Source: an uncultured Sphingomonadaceae bacterium
GTDB taxonomy: Bacteria; Pseudomonadota; Alphaproteobacteria; Sphingomonadales; Sphingomonadaceae
NCBI GenBank assembly: GCA_947493195.1
Contig: CANLQG010000001.1
Span: 186,001 to 250,000 of the forward strand
Direction of reading: 5' to 3'
DNA length: 64,000 nucleotides
The translations under genes were made by a program, and so were the position numbers. Positions 25,876-34,778 of this stretch are shown here, piece by piece; positions within the stretch are counted from its first letter, which is position 1, and every line of letters begins with the position of its first letter. The notes beneath the pieces were generated by a model, which saw nothing but the letters and a program-made list of their open reading frames with translations, was not told the origin of the DNA and made no database searches.

Positions 25876-28800
25876 TCAGTCAATCTGGCTGGCGAGATAT
25901 GCGTTGAGCCGCTCCAGTTGCGCCGCAGAGAACTGGATGCCGCTATTCGCAAGGGCATTCAGTCCCGGTGCGATGGGCGGACTGCCTGCCCCATTGCTAC
26001 CCGGAACGACGGAACCGGTGGCAGGTACGCTCCAGCGGGCCCACGCCATTTCGCTCGCACCCGCCGCCCTTGCAGTGGTACTGCCCGAAATATCCGGCGT
26101 ATGGCCCTCTACCCTGAAGGCTGCCGAGCCCTGGATGGCGTTGCTGGACGAAACCCGCACGCTGTAGTTCAGCCCGGCGTGCGTCGCGCCATCTCCGGCC
26201 AGGAAGCCTTCGACATAAGTTGTACGGCTGTGATTCGCACCGGCGCGTGTCGTGGCGAGATTTTCGGAAAAGCGCCGAGCACCAAATCCATCGTCCTGCA
26301 AGGTCATGGACGGCGCTGCGACACCTCCCGTGCTTTGGAAACCCCAGACGGTGCCAGCGAAATCGACATTAGCCTCTAGGCCGGCCTTCAACGTCCCGAA
26401 GTCAACCGCGAACGCACCGTTGAATATTCCGTTGCCTCCCTGCGCGTTGGTTTGCGTCGCTTTCGTGGAGCCGATCAATTCGTAGTTTACCAGGCCGCTT
26501 GCCGGCAGGTTGACCACCGGAGTGCCCCAAGTGGTATGCCAGGACTGGTTGGCAAAAGCGGTGCGAACGAAAGTCTGCCCGGTTCCGCCGCTGTGCTCGA
26601 CCGTGACATTCTCGATCCGCTGCCAGCCGATCACGCCCTGGTCCCCATCCGTCTCAACCACGGTATTGGCATTGGCGGTGTGCACGATGCGCGATGGCAA
26701 GGCGAGGGCCGATACCAGCTGGCCATCTGTCACAGTTATGGCGCTGGTAGTGCCGCCACCGGTTCCCCCTGCTCCAACGAAGGCCATGTAGCCCCCTGGC
26801 TCCCCTGCAGGGGCAACGCCGTCGGCCTGCGCAACAGGGTTGCTCCCGCTGCCGGAGTCGCCTCCCATGGCGAAAGCATCTGGATCGTAGGTTCCCGGAG
26901 CACCGAAGAGGGCAGACCCACCAATATCCAGATCGGAGTTGATCGAGATATTATAGTTCAGCGCCCAGCGTTCGCCCAGTTGTGCGCCGCCCAGGTTGTA
27001 GGACACTGCAGCCTGGCAGTTGCTGGTGGTGCAGTTGACGCCGTTCGGAATCACGAAGGATTCGAACACGCCTTGCACGCGGGGCAGGAAATTCGGGCTC
27101 TGGAAGGTCCAGTCGTATGTTGCATCCGGCATCGTCACAGTGGCACCAAGCGAGATGCTGAGCAGCGAATTGGACATCCAGTTGATGGTTAACGATCCAT
27201 CGAACGTCCCTGGACCGGTGCGCCCGTCCGAATAGGTGGGTGTGGTTGCCCCCAGCAGGTCGTAGGTGATTTCGCCGCGAAGCGGGAAGGTGTTCGTGCT
27301 GGAAGGGTTGGTGATAGCCCAGTGGACGGCATCATTTGGGGTCGTGACGTATGTGCCATTCACGAGGTTGGTTGTGCCATCTACCCAGCGACCGATAATG
27401 GCGTATTCGTCGCCAATGATCTGGTCCGCGCTCGCACTGCCGCGCCTGAACGAGCCCACGGAATTGAGCCCGCCGTCGGCATCGACCGCAGTCCCGTTGG
27501 TGCGGCTGGTACGGGTGAAGCCTGCATCCCCATAAGATAGCGCCGCCACGACAAGTCCGCTTGTATCAAATGCGTCGACCCCGCCCGGGAATGATCCGCT
27601 GCTACCGCCACCAAGATCGATCGCATCGCCCTTGGCAAAGGCCGCCGTGCCATCGATGAACTTGTTGGGAGAGGTATTTGCGCGGATCGAATAGGCCAGG
27701 CCCATGTGGCTGGCACCGTCGCCCGCCAGGAAACCTTCGACAAAGCCGGTGCAACTTGCCCCGCAGAAGGCCGCAGCGGATTCGACGAATACCGCGTTCT
27801 GGCTGCTGGGGAATCCACCGGCGAGTCCCAGCGTGTGGAACATGCCGTCCACCGGGTTGATCGCCAGCGTGCTCTGGGTCGGATCGCTCAATTTGCCGTT
27901 CGTGAAAAGGTTGAAGCTGTCCGCGCCGCTGGTGATATCGAGGTCCAGCGCCACCACCGGGCTTGCGCCGAACACCACCGCCGCGCCGCCGGACACCGAG
28001 CCGGTCGAGGTGCTCTCGTCATGACGCGTTGGCGTGGTGAAGCCGACGAGGTCGTAAGCCACCGCTCCGTTGGCCGGCAGGTTGGTGAGCGGAGCGCCCG
28101 CGATAACGTGATAGCCGCCATCGGGGCCGACGGGCAGCAGCGTGGTATTGTACCACTTCCCGCCGGGTGTGCCGTTGCTCCAGCGTGCCCAGGATACCGC
28201 GCCATTGCCCGCAATGCCGGTGTCGGCCAGCGTCATGTTGCCGCTGGTCAGGGCATCGTTGGCATCGATCGCGGCGACGTACCCGATCGGGATACCGTCT
28301 GCATTATAGGTCACTTCGCTGAGGGTATAGACATCATCCCCGATCAGCTTGTTGGCATAGGCGATGGACTGGTTCTGCAATGTCGTGGTGACAGGGGCAG
28401 GCGGCGTTCCCAGGCCCGTGATGGGCGTTCCGCCAATCCCGAACACCGCCACGCCCTGCATCGCGTTGTTCGCGGCCTGATCAAAGATGTTGTAGGTAAA
28501 ACCGGCAGCCGAGGCACCGGCACCGAACAGTCCGCCAAACACCTGCGCCTGGCAAAAGCCGTTGCAGGTGCTGGCCGTCAGCGAAGTGATGGCAAGGTTC
28601 TGGTTCTCGAACTGGCCGTTTCCATTGACACCCATGCCGCCCGACAGCGGGTTGGCCGCGCCGCCGGTGGTCTGCACCCGGTAACCTTCCGTCTGTGTCA
28701 GAACATCGAAGTTGAGGCCGACAAGGGGCGCGCCGCCGCCAAAGGCCACGGCAAGCTCGCCGGTGAAATAGGCCGTGCTGCCCGCCGTGCCGCGCCGGTC

Positions 28801-31800
28801 GTTCGGGGCCGTTCCGCCTACCAGGTCGTAGGATACGATGCCGCTCGTCGGCATGTTGGTGGCCGGCGTGCCTACCAGCAGGTGTTCGCTGACATTGGTG
28901 CCGTTCGGACCATTGCCGACGTAATAGCGGCTCCAGGCGACCGCGTTGCCGATGCGGCCAAATTCCCGCAGGTCAGCCGTGCGCGAAGTGTAATCGAACG
29001 TCTGGTTGCCCGCCTGGCTTTTCAGTTGCACCCGCGTGATGCGGCCATCGGCGTCGATGTCGGCATCGGCCGCGGTATTCGTGCGCAGCGCGTCGGTGCC
29101 AAAAACCCAGGCATTGATACCGGCAAGCTGCGGTGCCGTGCCGTTCTGGAGGCCGCCGAACTGGTCCGGCACACCGCCCGCTGCAAGAAAGGCAAAGTAA
29201 TCGGTGAGGAAGGTGAACACTTCGCCCTGGAAGTTGCTCGCCAGCAAGCCCGCACCCGAAAGCGCGGCGAGGTAGGCTTCCACCTGCTCTTGAGTCAGAG
29301 CCGTGTACCCGCTTGGCAGGCCGCCATTGGCGAGGAAGGCGTAGAAATCGGCAATCGCCGCCAGGTAATCCGCATAGACAGGAATGCCGCCGAACTCTGC
29401 CGGATCGCCACCAGCCTGGATAAAGGCATAATAGCCGTCGAAGAAATCGTTCAGCCCGGCAAAGGAGCCGAAACCGCCCTGCACTTGTGCCAGCGCGGCC
29501 AGGTAAGCCTCAATGGTTGCCTGATCCAGCGCGGTGTAGTCACCCGGAAGGCCACCGCCTGCAAGGAATGCGAAGTAGGCGTTCAGCGCCGTGACGTAAT
29601 TTGCATAGACCGGCAGACCCGCGAACCCACCCGCGCTGCCACCGCCCTGCAGGTAGGCGAAGTAGCTGGCGTAGAAAGCCGCCGCGTCGCCGCCGATCTG
29701 CAAGTTGAACCCGCCCGCAGCATTCAGGGCCGCGAGATAGGCGGTGATCTGCTGCTGCGTCAGCGCGGTGTAGTCCGCAGGCAGTCCGCCCCCTGCCAGG
29801 AAAGCGAAATAGGCCTGCAATGCGCTGGCATAGGTATCGTAAAGCGGCAGTCCGGCGAATTCGTTCGGGTTTCCGCCCGCCGACAGGAAAGCGAAGTACT
29901 GGGTGTAGAAGGTGCCGAGATTGCCCAGTTGCTGCGACAGCCCGCCCGCCGACGCCAGGGCGGAAAGGTAGGCCTGGATTTGCTGCTGCGTCAGCGCGGT
30001 ATAGTCGCCCGGCAGGCCGCCGTTATCGAGGAAGGCGAAATAGGTCTGCAGCGCGCCAACATAGTCGGCATAGACCGGCAGTCCCGCGAACAGGTCCGGG
30101 TTTCCGCCGCCTGCGAGGAAGGCGAAATAGCCATTCAGTAATCCTGCGTTGGCCCCCAGCAGGCTTTCCAGCTGACCCGACTGGTCTAGCGCGGCGAGGT
30201 AGTTTGCCAGCACTTCCAGCTCGGTCGCGGTAAAGTCGCTGGGCAAACCGCCTGCGGCAAGAAAGTTTGCGTATGCGTTAAGGGCATCGGCGAAGACCGG
30301 CAGGTTCACCACCGGCAGGCCCGTATAGATGTCGGGATTGCCACCGCCTGTCAAATATTGGGCATAGGCGGTGTAGAATGCGCCGAGGTCCGGCAGGAAG
30401 CCACCGGTCGCGCCCGCCGCTTCCAGCGCGGCGACATAGGCGGCGATCTGCTGCTGGGTCAGCAACGAATAGTCACTCGGCACACCGCCGTTCAGCAGGT
30501 AATCGTAGTAGGCCTGCAACTGCGTGACATAGCCTGCAAAGATGTTCGCATTCAGCCCGGCATAGGCATCGGGATTGCCGCCCGCCTGCACGAAGGCGAG
30601 GTAGTCGGCGAAGAAATCCGCCTGCGCCGCTGGCAGGGTGCCCAGCAAGCCCGCAGCCTGCAACGCTTCGAGATAGGCCTGGAGCGTGGCAGTATCCTGT
30701 GCGGAGAAGTCGCTGGGCAGATTGCCGCCCGCAAGGAAGACGAAATAGTCGTCCAGCACGCTACGGTACTCGCCGACGAAGCCAAGTCCGCCATTGGCAA
30801 GGTAGGCCGCCAGCAGCGCGCGGTTCGACGCGGAAAGCTGTGCCAGCAGTCCGCTGTCGTCCAGGAAGGCAATGTAGTCCTCCACCACCTGGGCGGAAGC
30901 GCCGGTAAAGTCCGCCGGATCGCCGCCATTCCGCACGAAGGCGAAATAGGCTTCCACCAGGTCGGTGAACTGGCCGGCGAAGTCGTTCGCGTTTCCGCCG
31001 CCTGCAAGGAAAGCGAGATAGGCATCCACCAGCACCCGGTCCTGTTCGGCCAGTTGGCCCAGCAGGCCGAGACGCGAGCGATAGGCGAGGAAGGCGTTGA
31101 TGTCGCCCACGCTGGCCGCATCGAAGCTGGATGGGCGTGCCCCGCTGCGCAGCAGGTTCAAATACTGGCTCACGAAACCAGCGTAGGCGCTGAGGAAATT
31201 CGCACCCGAACCGCCGTTTGCCAGGAATTCCAGGTACGTGCGGATTATGTCTGCCTGCGCTTGCGGGAACGGGGTTCCGCCGTAAACGCCTTCCAGCTGT
31301 CCGGCCGCTGCCACCAGCAGCGCCAGGTCTCCGCTCGGGAAGGTCGCGATGTCCGGGTTGGCCGCGGCGGCCTCTACGCTGCGCGCTGCGCCCAGAATGT
31401 CACTGGATGCGCCCGCTGCCGCCAGCGCGTCCCCCAGAGAGACGGGCAGGCCGTTCTGCGCGGCCGCAACCGGTCCACCTGTATCGAGCTGCGCCACACG
31501 GACCGGGCCAGGGCGGTTGGTGGCAGACGGCGTCGTCTGCACGCCGCTGGATACCGTCATGCGAAGGCCGCTGGCGCCGGCACTCGCCCAGTGCTCCCCT
31601 GCTCCGAATTCGCGCTCGTTGCGGCCGCGCGCGACGGTGACGGCGCCCGTCAGCGTATGACCGGCGCTCTGCCCGTCCTCAGCGACCCTGAAGCTGGCTG
31701 CGCTGCCAGCCCCGGCAACCGTTCCCTGCACGCCATCGGGCATGCGCACGACGCCTGCCGCGCCCTCGGCCCCTGCCACGGTTACCGATCCTGCGTGCAG

Positions 31801-32064
31801 GTCCACCGTGCCATCGGTCTCGATCGTGTATTCAGCCCTGTCGACGAACGACAGCATGACCCCGCTGGCCAGGCGCACCTGCGTCACTCCGCCAAGCTGG
31901 GTCGTGCGCTGGCCCACGGCGACTGCCGTGGTGCCGTTGTCGCTGAAAATCACCTCCTGCGCGCTGGCCGGAGCCACGGCGAGCGCGACGCCCGATGCAG
32001 ACAGGAGCAGCGCCGCGAAACGGCGGCGGCTGGCGGGACGATTGCGGTTGGTCGTATGTGTCAT
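25876..32064 (-). CDS. Giant exported protein: FecR-like domain, ~75-residue tandem repeats, four beta domains
   Basis: 2062 residues from ATG 32064, preceded by GGGAG; a longer frame to 32085 adds only 7 residues. Signal peptide with a twin-arginine-like SRRRFAALLL and cut near APASAQ. FecR-like domain at about 35-165. Tandem helical repeats at about 275-970, each with YFAFLAGGGLPxDYTAL, then AYLAAL and GGNPxxFAGLPVYADY. Then four beta-rich domains, each with a NLPxxGxVxYDLxGxTxPT segment and ending like EGFLAGDGASHMGLAYS with QGSAAF; this recalls the C-terminal barrel of Slam substrates. It lies 20 bp after the Slam-like gene. Function unknown; surface adhesin or ligand binder is the best guess. 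Confidence 0.85.
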   Translation of the reverse strand: MTHTTNRNRPASRRRFAALLLSASGVALAVAPASAQEVIFSDNGTTAVAVGQRTTQLGGVTQVRLASGVMLSFVDRAEYTIETDGTVDLHAGSVTVAGAEGAAGVVRMPDGVQGTVAGAGSAASFRVAEDGQSAGHTLTGAVTVARGRNEREFGAGEHWASAGASGLRMTVSSGVQTTPSATNRPGPVRVAQLDTGGPVAAAQNGLPVSLGDALAAAGASSDILGAARSVEAAAANPDIATFPSGDLALLVAAAGQLEGVYGGTPFPQAQADIIRTYLEFLANGGSGANFLSAYAGFVSQYLNLLRSGARPSSFDAASVGDINAFLAYRSRLGLLGQLAEQDRVLVDAYLAFLAGGGNANDFAGQFTDLVEAYFAFVRNGGDPADFTGASAQVVEDYIAFLDDSGLLAQLSASNRALLAAYLANGGLGFVGEYRSVLDDYFVFLAGGNLPSDFSAQDTATLQAYLEALQAAGLLGTLPAAQADFFADYLAFVQAGGNPDAYAGLNANIFAGYVTQLQAYYDYLLNGGVPSDYSLLTQQQIAAYVAALEAAGATGGFLPDLGAFYTAYAQYLTGGGNPDIYTGLPVVNLPVFADALNAYANFLAAGGLPSDFTATELEVLANYLAALDQSGQLESLLGANAGLLNGYFAFLAGGGNPDLFAGLPVYADYVGALQTYFAFLDNGGLPGDYTALTQQQIQAYLSALASAGGLSQQLGNLGTFYTQYFAFLSAGGNPNEFAGLPLYDTYASALQAYFAFLAGGGLPADYTALTQQQITAYLAALNAAGGFNLQIGGDAAAFYASYFAYLQGGGSAGGFAGLPVYANYVTALNAYFAFLAGGGLPGDYTALDQATIEAYLAALAQVQGGFGSFAGLNDFFDGYYAFIQAGGDPAEFGGIPVYADYLAAIADFYAFLANGGLPSGYTALTQEQVEAYLAALSGAGLLASNFQGEVFTFLTDYFAFLAAGGVPDQFGGLQNGTAPQLAGINAWVFGTDALRTNTAADADIDADGRITRVQLKSQAGNQTFDYTSRTADLREFGRIGNAVAWSRYYVGNGPNGTNVSEHLLVGTPATNMPTSGIVSYDLVGGTAPNDRRGTAGSTAYFTGELAVAFGGGAPLVGLNFDVLTQTEGYRVQTTGGAANPLSGGMGVNGNGQFENQNLAITSLTASTCNGFCQAQVFGGLFGAGASAAGFTYNIFDQAANNAMQGVAVFGIGGTPITGLGTPPAPVTTTLQNQSIAYANKLIGDDVYTLSEVTYNADGIPIGYVAAIDANDALTSGNMTLADTGIAGNGAVSWARWSNGTPGGKWYNTTLLPVGPDGGYHVIAGAPLTNLPANGAVAYDLVGFTTPTRHDESTSTGSVSGGAAVVFGASPVVALDLDITSGADSFNLFTNGKLSDPTQSTLAINPVDGMFHTLGLAGGFPSSQNAVFVESAAAFCGASCTGFVEGFLAGDGASHMGLAYSIRANTSPNKFIDGTAAFAKGDAIDLGGGSSGSFPGGVDAFDTSGLVVAALSYGDAGFTRTSRTNGTAVDADGGLNSVGSFRRGSASADQIIGDEYAIIGRWVDGTTNLVNGTYVTTPNDAVHWAITNPSSTNTFPLRGEITYDLLGATTPTYSDGRTGPGTFDGSLTINWMSNSLLSISLGATVTMPDATYDWTFQSPNFLPRVQGVFESFVIPNGVNCTTSNCQAAVSYNLGGAQLGERWALNYNISINSDLDIGGSALFGAPGTYDPDAFAMGGDSGSGSNPVAQADGVAPAGEPGGYMAFVGAGGTGGGTTSAITVTDGQLVSALALPSRIVHTANANTVVETDGDQGVIGWQRIENVTVEHSGGTGQTFVRTAFANQSWHTTWGTPVVNLPASGLVNYELIGSTKATQTNAQGGNGIFNGAFAVDFGTLKAGLEANVDFAGTVWGFQSTGGVAAPSMTLQDDGFGARRFSENLATTRAGANHSRTTYVEGFLAGDGATHAGLNYSVRVSSSNAIQGSAAFRVEGHTPDISGSTTARAAGASEMAWARWSVPATGSVVPGSNGAGSPPIAPGLNALANSGIQFSAAQLERLNAYLASQID
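26100..29110 (-). repeat. Four tandem beta-rich domains in the giant protein
   Basis: Four divergent copies of about 200-240 residues. Shared marks, in gene order: TNMPTSGIVSYDLVGGTAPN, TNLPANGAVAYDLVGFTTPT, NTFPLRGEITYDLLGATTPT, VNLPASGLVNYELIGSTKAT. Each copy has a later small-residue strand pair before a hydrophobic AAF/AVF/ALF end. Borders are estimated. Confidence 0.75.
29160..31245 (-). repeat. Array of about eight ~75-residue helical repeats
   Basis: In-frame coding repeats of about 225 bp. The last five copies are the most regular (YTALTQQQI, AYLAAL, AGGNP, FAGLPVYADY); the first copies near 31000 are degenerate. Two half-units per repeat both carry Y-x-A-F-L-x-x-G-G. DNA identity is moderate, so it is an old, drifting array. 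Confidence 0.85.
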
Positions 32065-32084
32065 GTCAAATCTCCCGGTCGGCA

Positions 32085-33377
32085 TCAGAATTCGTAACGC
32101 AGGCCAGCGGAAGCGGTCCAGCGTTCATAGTCGTAGAGGGCGATGTTGCTCCAGTTGCGCGTGTAGGTGACACGCGGCTGGAGGAAGATGTTGCGCGATA
32201 GCGCGACCTTCAGGCCGCCTTGCAGGTCCAGCCGCTCGTCCGATCGCGAAACCAGGAACAGCGGGTCGGGCGCGTCGTAACGGCGCAGGTCGAACGATCC
32301 GCCCGCCACCAGTGCCAACCGCTGCGACAGCGGCAGTTCGGCGCCGAGGGAGGCCGTGGCGAACCAGTTGGAGTAATGATCCCCGCCGAGCCGCCGCGTC
32401 TCCTCGATCCCGCCCTGCATGCTGGCGGAAAGGGTCTGCGTGACATAGCCGATCGCGAAGACTGCCCGGTCTGCATCCAGCAACGGCTGGTTAGCGTAGT
32501 TCAGGCGGTTGTACTGCGTGGACACGGTCAGCGCCTGCCCACCGCCGGTCATGTGGGTATATTGCAGGATCGCGCCCACGCTGTCGCGGTAACCATCCCA
32601 GTCGAGCGCGAACACCTGCGCCTGCGCGCTGAGCGAAATCACGTCGCGATTGGCGAAGGAATGCGCGTAGCCCGCCGTTGCGGTCAGGCTTTCCTGGCTG
32701 AAGGCGGAAACATCGAAATTCTCGCGGGCATTGCCCAGCAGGCTGCCGAAGATGCGGTCCTGCCGGCCAACCGCGTGAACACCGGAGATGCCGAGGCTGA
32801 GCTCGGCAAATTCGTCGTCTTGCGCGCGGGCTCCTGCGCCCAGCGTACCGGGCCCCAGGAAGCTGAACAGCGGAATGGTAAGCGTGGTGAGGTCGGTGGC
32901 GGCGTTGACGTTGCTGTCGTGCCCCACACGCGCATCGACGAAGCCCGAGACGCTGCTGCCGCCGCCCGAGATCTGCTGGTCGAACTGGCGGACGAAACCG
33001 GTGAAGCGCTGGCGCACGGGATCGGGCAGGCTGGGATCGTCCACCACGGTGGCGAATTCCTCGCGCGCGGTGTCGATATCGCCAGCCATGGCATAGGCCC
33101 GCGCCAGCTCGGCGCGCGCTGCGGCGTTATCCGGCTGCACGGCCAGCACGCGTTGCAGGGCGATGATCGCCTCTCCGTAGCGGCCAGTGTCGATGGCAGC
33201 GATGGCTAGTGCGTAGTCGAACTCCGGGTCGCCTGCACGGGCCTCGACCTGCGCGGAAAGCTCGCTCCAGCTTCGTTCGGCATCACCGCCCGATTGCGCC
33301 GCAGCGGGCGCGGCGAGCGCGATCAGCAAGGCTGCCGCAATCCCTGTGTGAGTGCGAAAACCCGGACTTCTTTTCAT
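32085..33377 (-). CDS. Slam-like outer-membrane protein (TPR plus barrel, DUF560 type)
   Basis: 430 residues from ATG 33377. Signal peptide ending APAAAQSG; TPR-like helices at about 45-125 (ALAIAAIDTGRYGEAIIALQRVLAVQP, AARAELARAYAMAGDIDTAREEF); then a beta-barrel from about 155 (VSGFVDARVGHDSNVNAATD) to the C-terminal RYEF, a typical outer-membrane end with terminal Phe. This order is that of surface lipoprotein assembly modifiers, which carry substrates across the outer membrane. The next gene, 20 bp on, is the likely client. Confidence 0.85.
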   Translation of the reverse strand: MKRSPGFRTHTGIAAALLIALAAPAAAQSGGDAERSWSELSAQVEARAGDPEFDYALAIAAIDTGRYGEAIIALQRVLAVQPDNAAARAELARAYAMAGDIDTAREEFATVVDDPSLPDPVRQRFTGFVRQFDQQISGGGSSVSGFVDARVGHDSNVNAATDLTTLTIPLFSFLGPGTLGAGARAQDDEFAELSLGISGVHAVGRQDRIFGSLLGNARENFDVSAFSQESLTATAGYAHSFANRDVISLSAQAQVFALDWDGYRDSVGAILQYTHMTGGGQALTVSTQYNRLNYANQPLLDADRAVFAIGYVTQTLSASMQGGIEETRRLGGDHYSNWFATASLGAELPLSQRLALVAGGSFDLRRYDAPDPLFLVSRSDERLDLQGGLKVALSRNIFLQPRVTYTRNWSNIALYDYERWTASAGLRYEF

Positions 33378-33384
33378 CTAACTG

Positions 33385-33420
33385 CCCCCAAGCATTGGAA
33401 AGTTCCACCAATGCAGGGGG
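33385..33420 (-). promoter_or_regulatory. 5'-UTR hairpin covering the ribosome binding site of the Slam-like gene
   Basis: In the leader, CCCCC (33420-33416) and GCATTGG (33414-33408 complement) pair with CCAATGC and GGGGG (33389-33385), leaving a 9-base loop. The GGGGG lies 7 nt before the ATG and is the only ribosome-binding-like sequence. The stem would hide it. Confidence 0.6.
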
Positions 33421-33424
33421 GCCT

Positions 33425-33455
33425 ATTATACTCGGGGCCGCGAACTGAATGACAA
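33425..33455 (-). promoter_or_regulatory. Promoter of the Slam-like operon
   Basis: TTGTCA (33455-33450), 19 nt, TATAAT (33430-33425) on the minus strand. The -10 is the perfect consensus, uncommon in this GC-rich window. The -35 lies in the left arm of a long inverted repeat. Confidence 0.65.
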
Positions 33456-33494
33456 TTGCGTTAGGTAGATTACAAATACCGTAACGCAGTTGTC
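33451..33494. repeat. Long inverted repeat over the -35 box
   Basis: GACAATTGCGTTAGGTA (33451-33467) faces TACCGTAACGCAGTTGTC (33477-33494) across 9 bases, with one mismatch and one extra base. It may be an operator for the Slam-like operon, or a hairpin that ends the MFS transcript, whose stop lies 7 bp away; no T-run follows. Confidence 0.65.
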
Positions 33495-33500
33495 GGGCAC

Positions 33501-34778
33501 CTATTCGTCAACCCAGTCCTTGCGCAGGGAAGGTCCGGCACATGCCATTAGCAATGCTGCCAATCCATAAAGGGCAAGCGAATACAGCATCGAATATCGC
33601 AGCGCCTCATCCCCGTAGATCGGGGTGAGGAAGTCCGACAGGGCACCCAGCGCATAAATCCCGCCGCCCAGGCCGATCAGGTTGTTGATCAGCAGGAACA
33701 GTGCCGAGGCAGTCGAACGCGCCGCGGGCACGACGAGGTGCTGCACTGCGGAGAGGACCGGACCTAGCCAGATATAGGCGAGGGCCTGCGGCAGGAGGAA
33801 CAGGACAAAGGCCAACTTCCAGTCGCTGCTGGTAATACCCGCGGCAAACAGGGGCGCACCAAGGAAGAAGGCCACGCCAGGAAGCCAAGCATAAAACGCA
33901 CGGTCGCGTCCGCCCAGGCGATCGGCCAGCAGGCCGCCTGCAAGCACGCCGATCACCCCGCCGATCAGCAGGATGGCGCCGAAGAACCGGGAGGCACCCA
34001 CAAGATCGAAACCGAAGCTGCGGATCAGCAGGCTGGGGAGCCAGAAGGCAATGCCGTAGCCCAGCATCGAGGACGTGGCCGCGCCAAAGGCAAGGAACCA
34101 GAAGCTTTTCTTGCGCGCCAGAACAGCGGCGGTTTCCTTGAGAGCCGGGGTTTGCGGCAAAGGCGCGGGATTGTCTGCTGCAACCTTCGGCTTGGCCTTG
34201 TCGCGCACCAGCAGCTTGAACACAGGCACGATGATCACGCCCGCAAGGCCCACGGCAAAGAACGCCGCGCGCCAGTCCACCGTGGCCGCGATGTAACCGC
34301 CCATCAGCACGCCCAGGCCGGAGCCGACGGGAATGCCCAGCGAGTAGATCGAAAGCGCCGTGGCGCGCTGCTTGCTGGGAAAATAGTCCCCGATCAGGGC
34401 ATAGGAGGGGGCGACCCCGCCCGCCTCGCCAATCCCGACGCCAAGACGCGCCAGGAAGATGTGCCAGAAATTCTGCGCCAGACCGCACAGGGCGGTGAAC
34501 CCGCTCCACGCAGCCAGCGAAACCGCAATCACCCAGCTGCGACTGGTCCTGTCCGCCAGCGCCGCCAGCGGCACGGCCATCGTGGAATAGAGCAGCGCGA
34601 AGGAAATTCCGCCCAGCAGGCCCATCTGCCCATCGCTGAGATCGAGATCGGCCTGGATGGGCGCTGCCAGGATCGACAGGATCTGCCGGTCGATGAAGTT
34701 GAAGATGTAGACCACCAGCAGCATGGCCAGCACCACGTTGCGGTTGGGGTCGGCCCTGCTGACAGCGGTTGCACTCAT
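33501..34778 (-). CDS. MFS transporter, spinster-like
   Basis: 425 residues, ATG 34778 inside the stop of the hydrolase gene. About 12 hydrophobic helices; NFIDRQILSILAAPIQADL in TM1 and RLGVGIGEAGGVAPSYALI are typical of the spinster-type MFS group common in sphingomonads. Substrate unknown. It is the last gene of the TonB receptor-hydrolase-MFS operon and probably moves the receptor ligand or its hydrolysis product across the inner membrane. Confidence 0.9.
   Translation of the reverse strand: MSATAVSRADPNRNVVLAMLLVVYIFNFIDRQILSILAAPIQADLDLSDGQMGLLGGISFALLYSTMAVPLAALADRTSRSWVIAVSLAAWSGFTALCGLAQNFWHIFLARLGVGIGEAGGVAPSYALIGDYFPSKQRATALSIYSLGIPVGSGLGVLMGGYIAATVDWRAAFFAVGLAGVIIVPVFKLLVRDKAKPKVAADNPAPLPQTPALKETAAVLARKKSFWFLAFGAATSSMLGYGIAFWLPSLLIRSFGFDLVGASRFFGAILLIGGVIGVLAGGLLADRLGGRDRAFYAWLPGVAFFLGAPLFAAGITSSDWKLAFVLFLLPQALAYIWLGPVLSAVQHLVVPAARSTASALFLLINNLIGLGGGIYALGALSDFLTPIYGDEALRYSMLYSLALYGLAALLMACAGPSLRKDWVDE

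Noticed and set aside
27706..30141. 811-residue open frame opposite the giant repeat gene
   Set aside because: It is the antisense shadow of the repeat array and domains; the minus frame has signal peptide, ribosome site, promoter and terminator.
29160..31245. Regular DNA repeats that might suggest a CRISPR array
   Set aside because: Period is about 225 bp, the frame stays open throughout and the units encode protein repeats; no short direct repeats with unique spacers.
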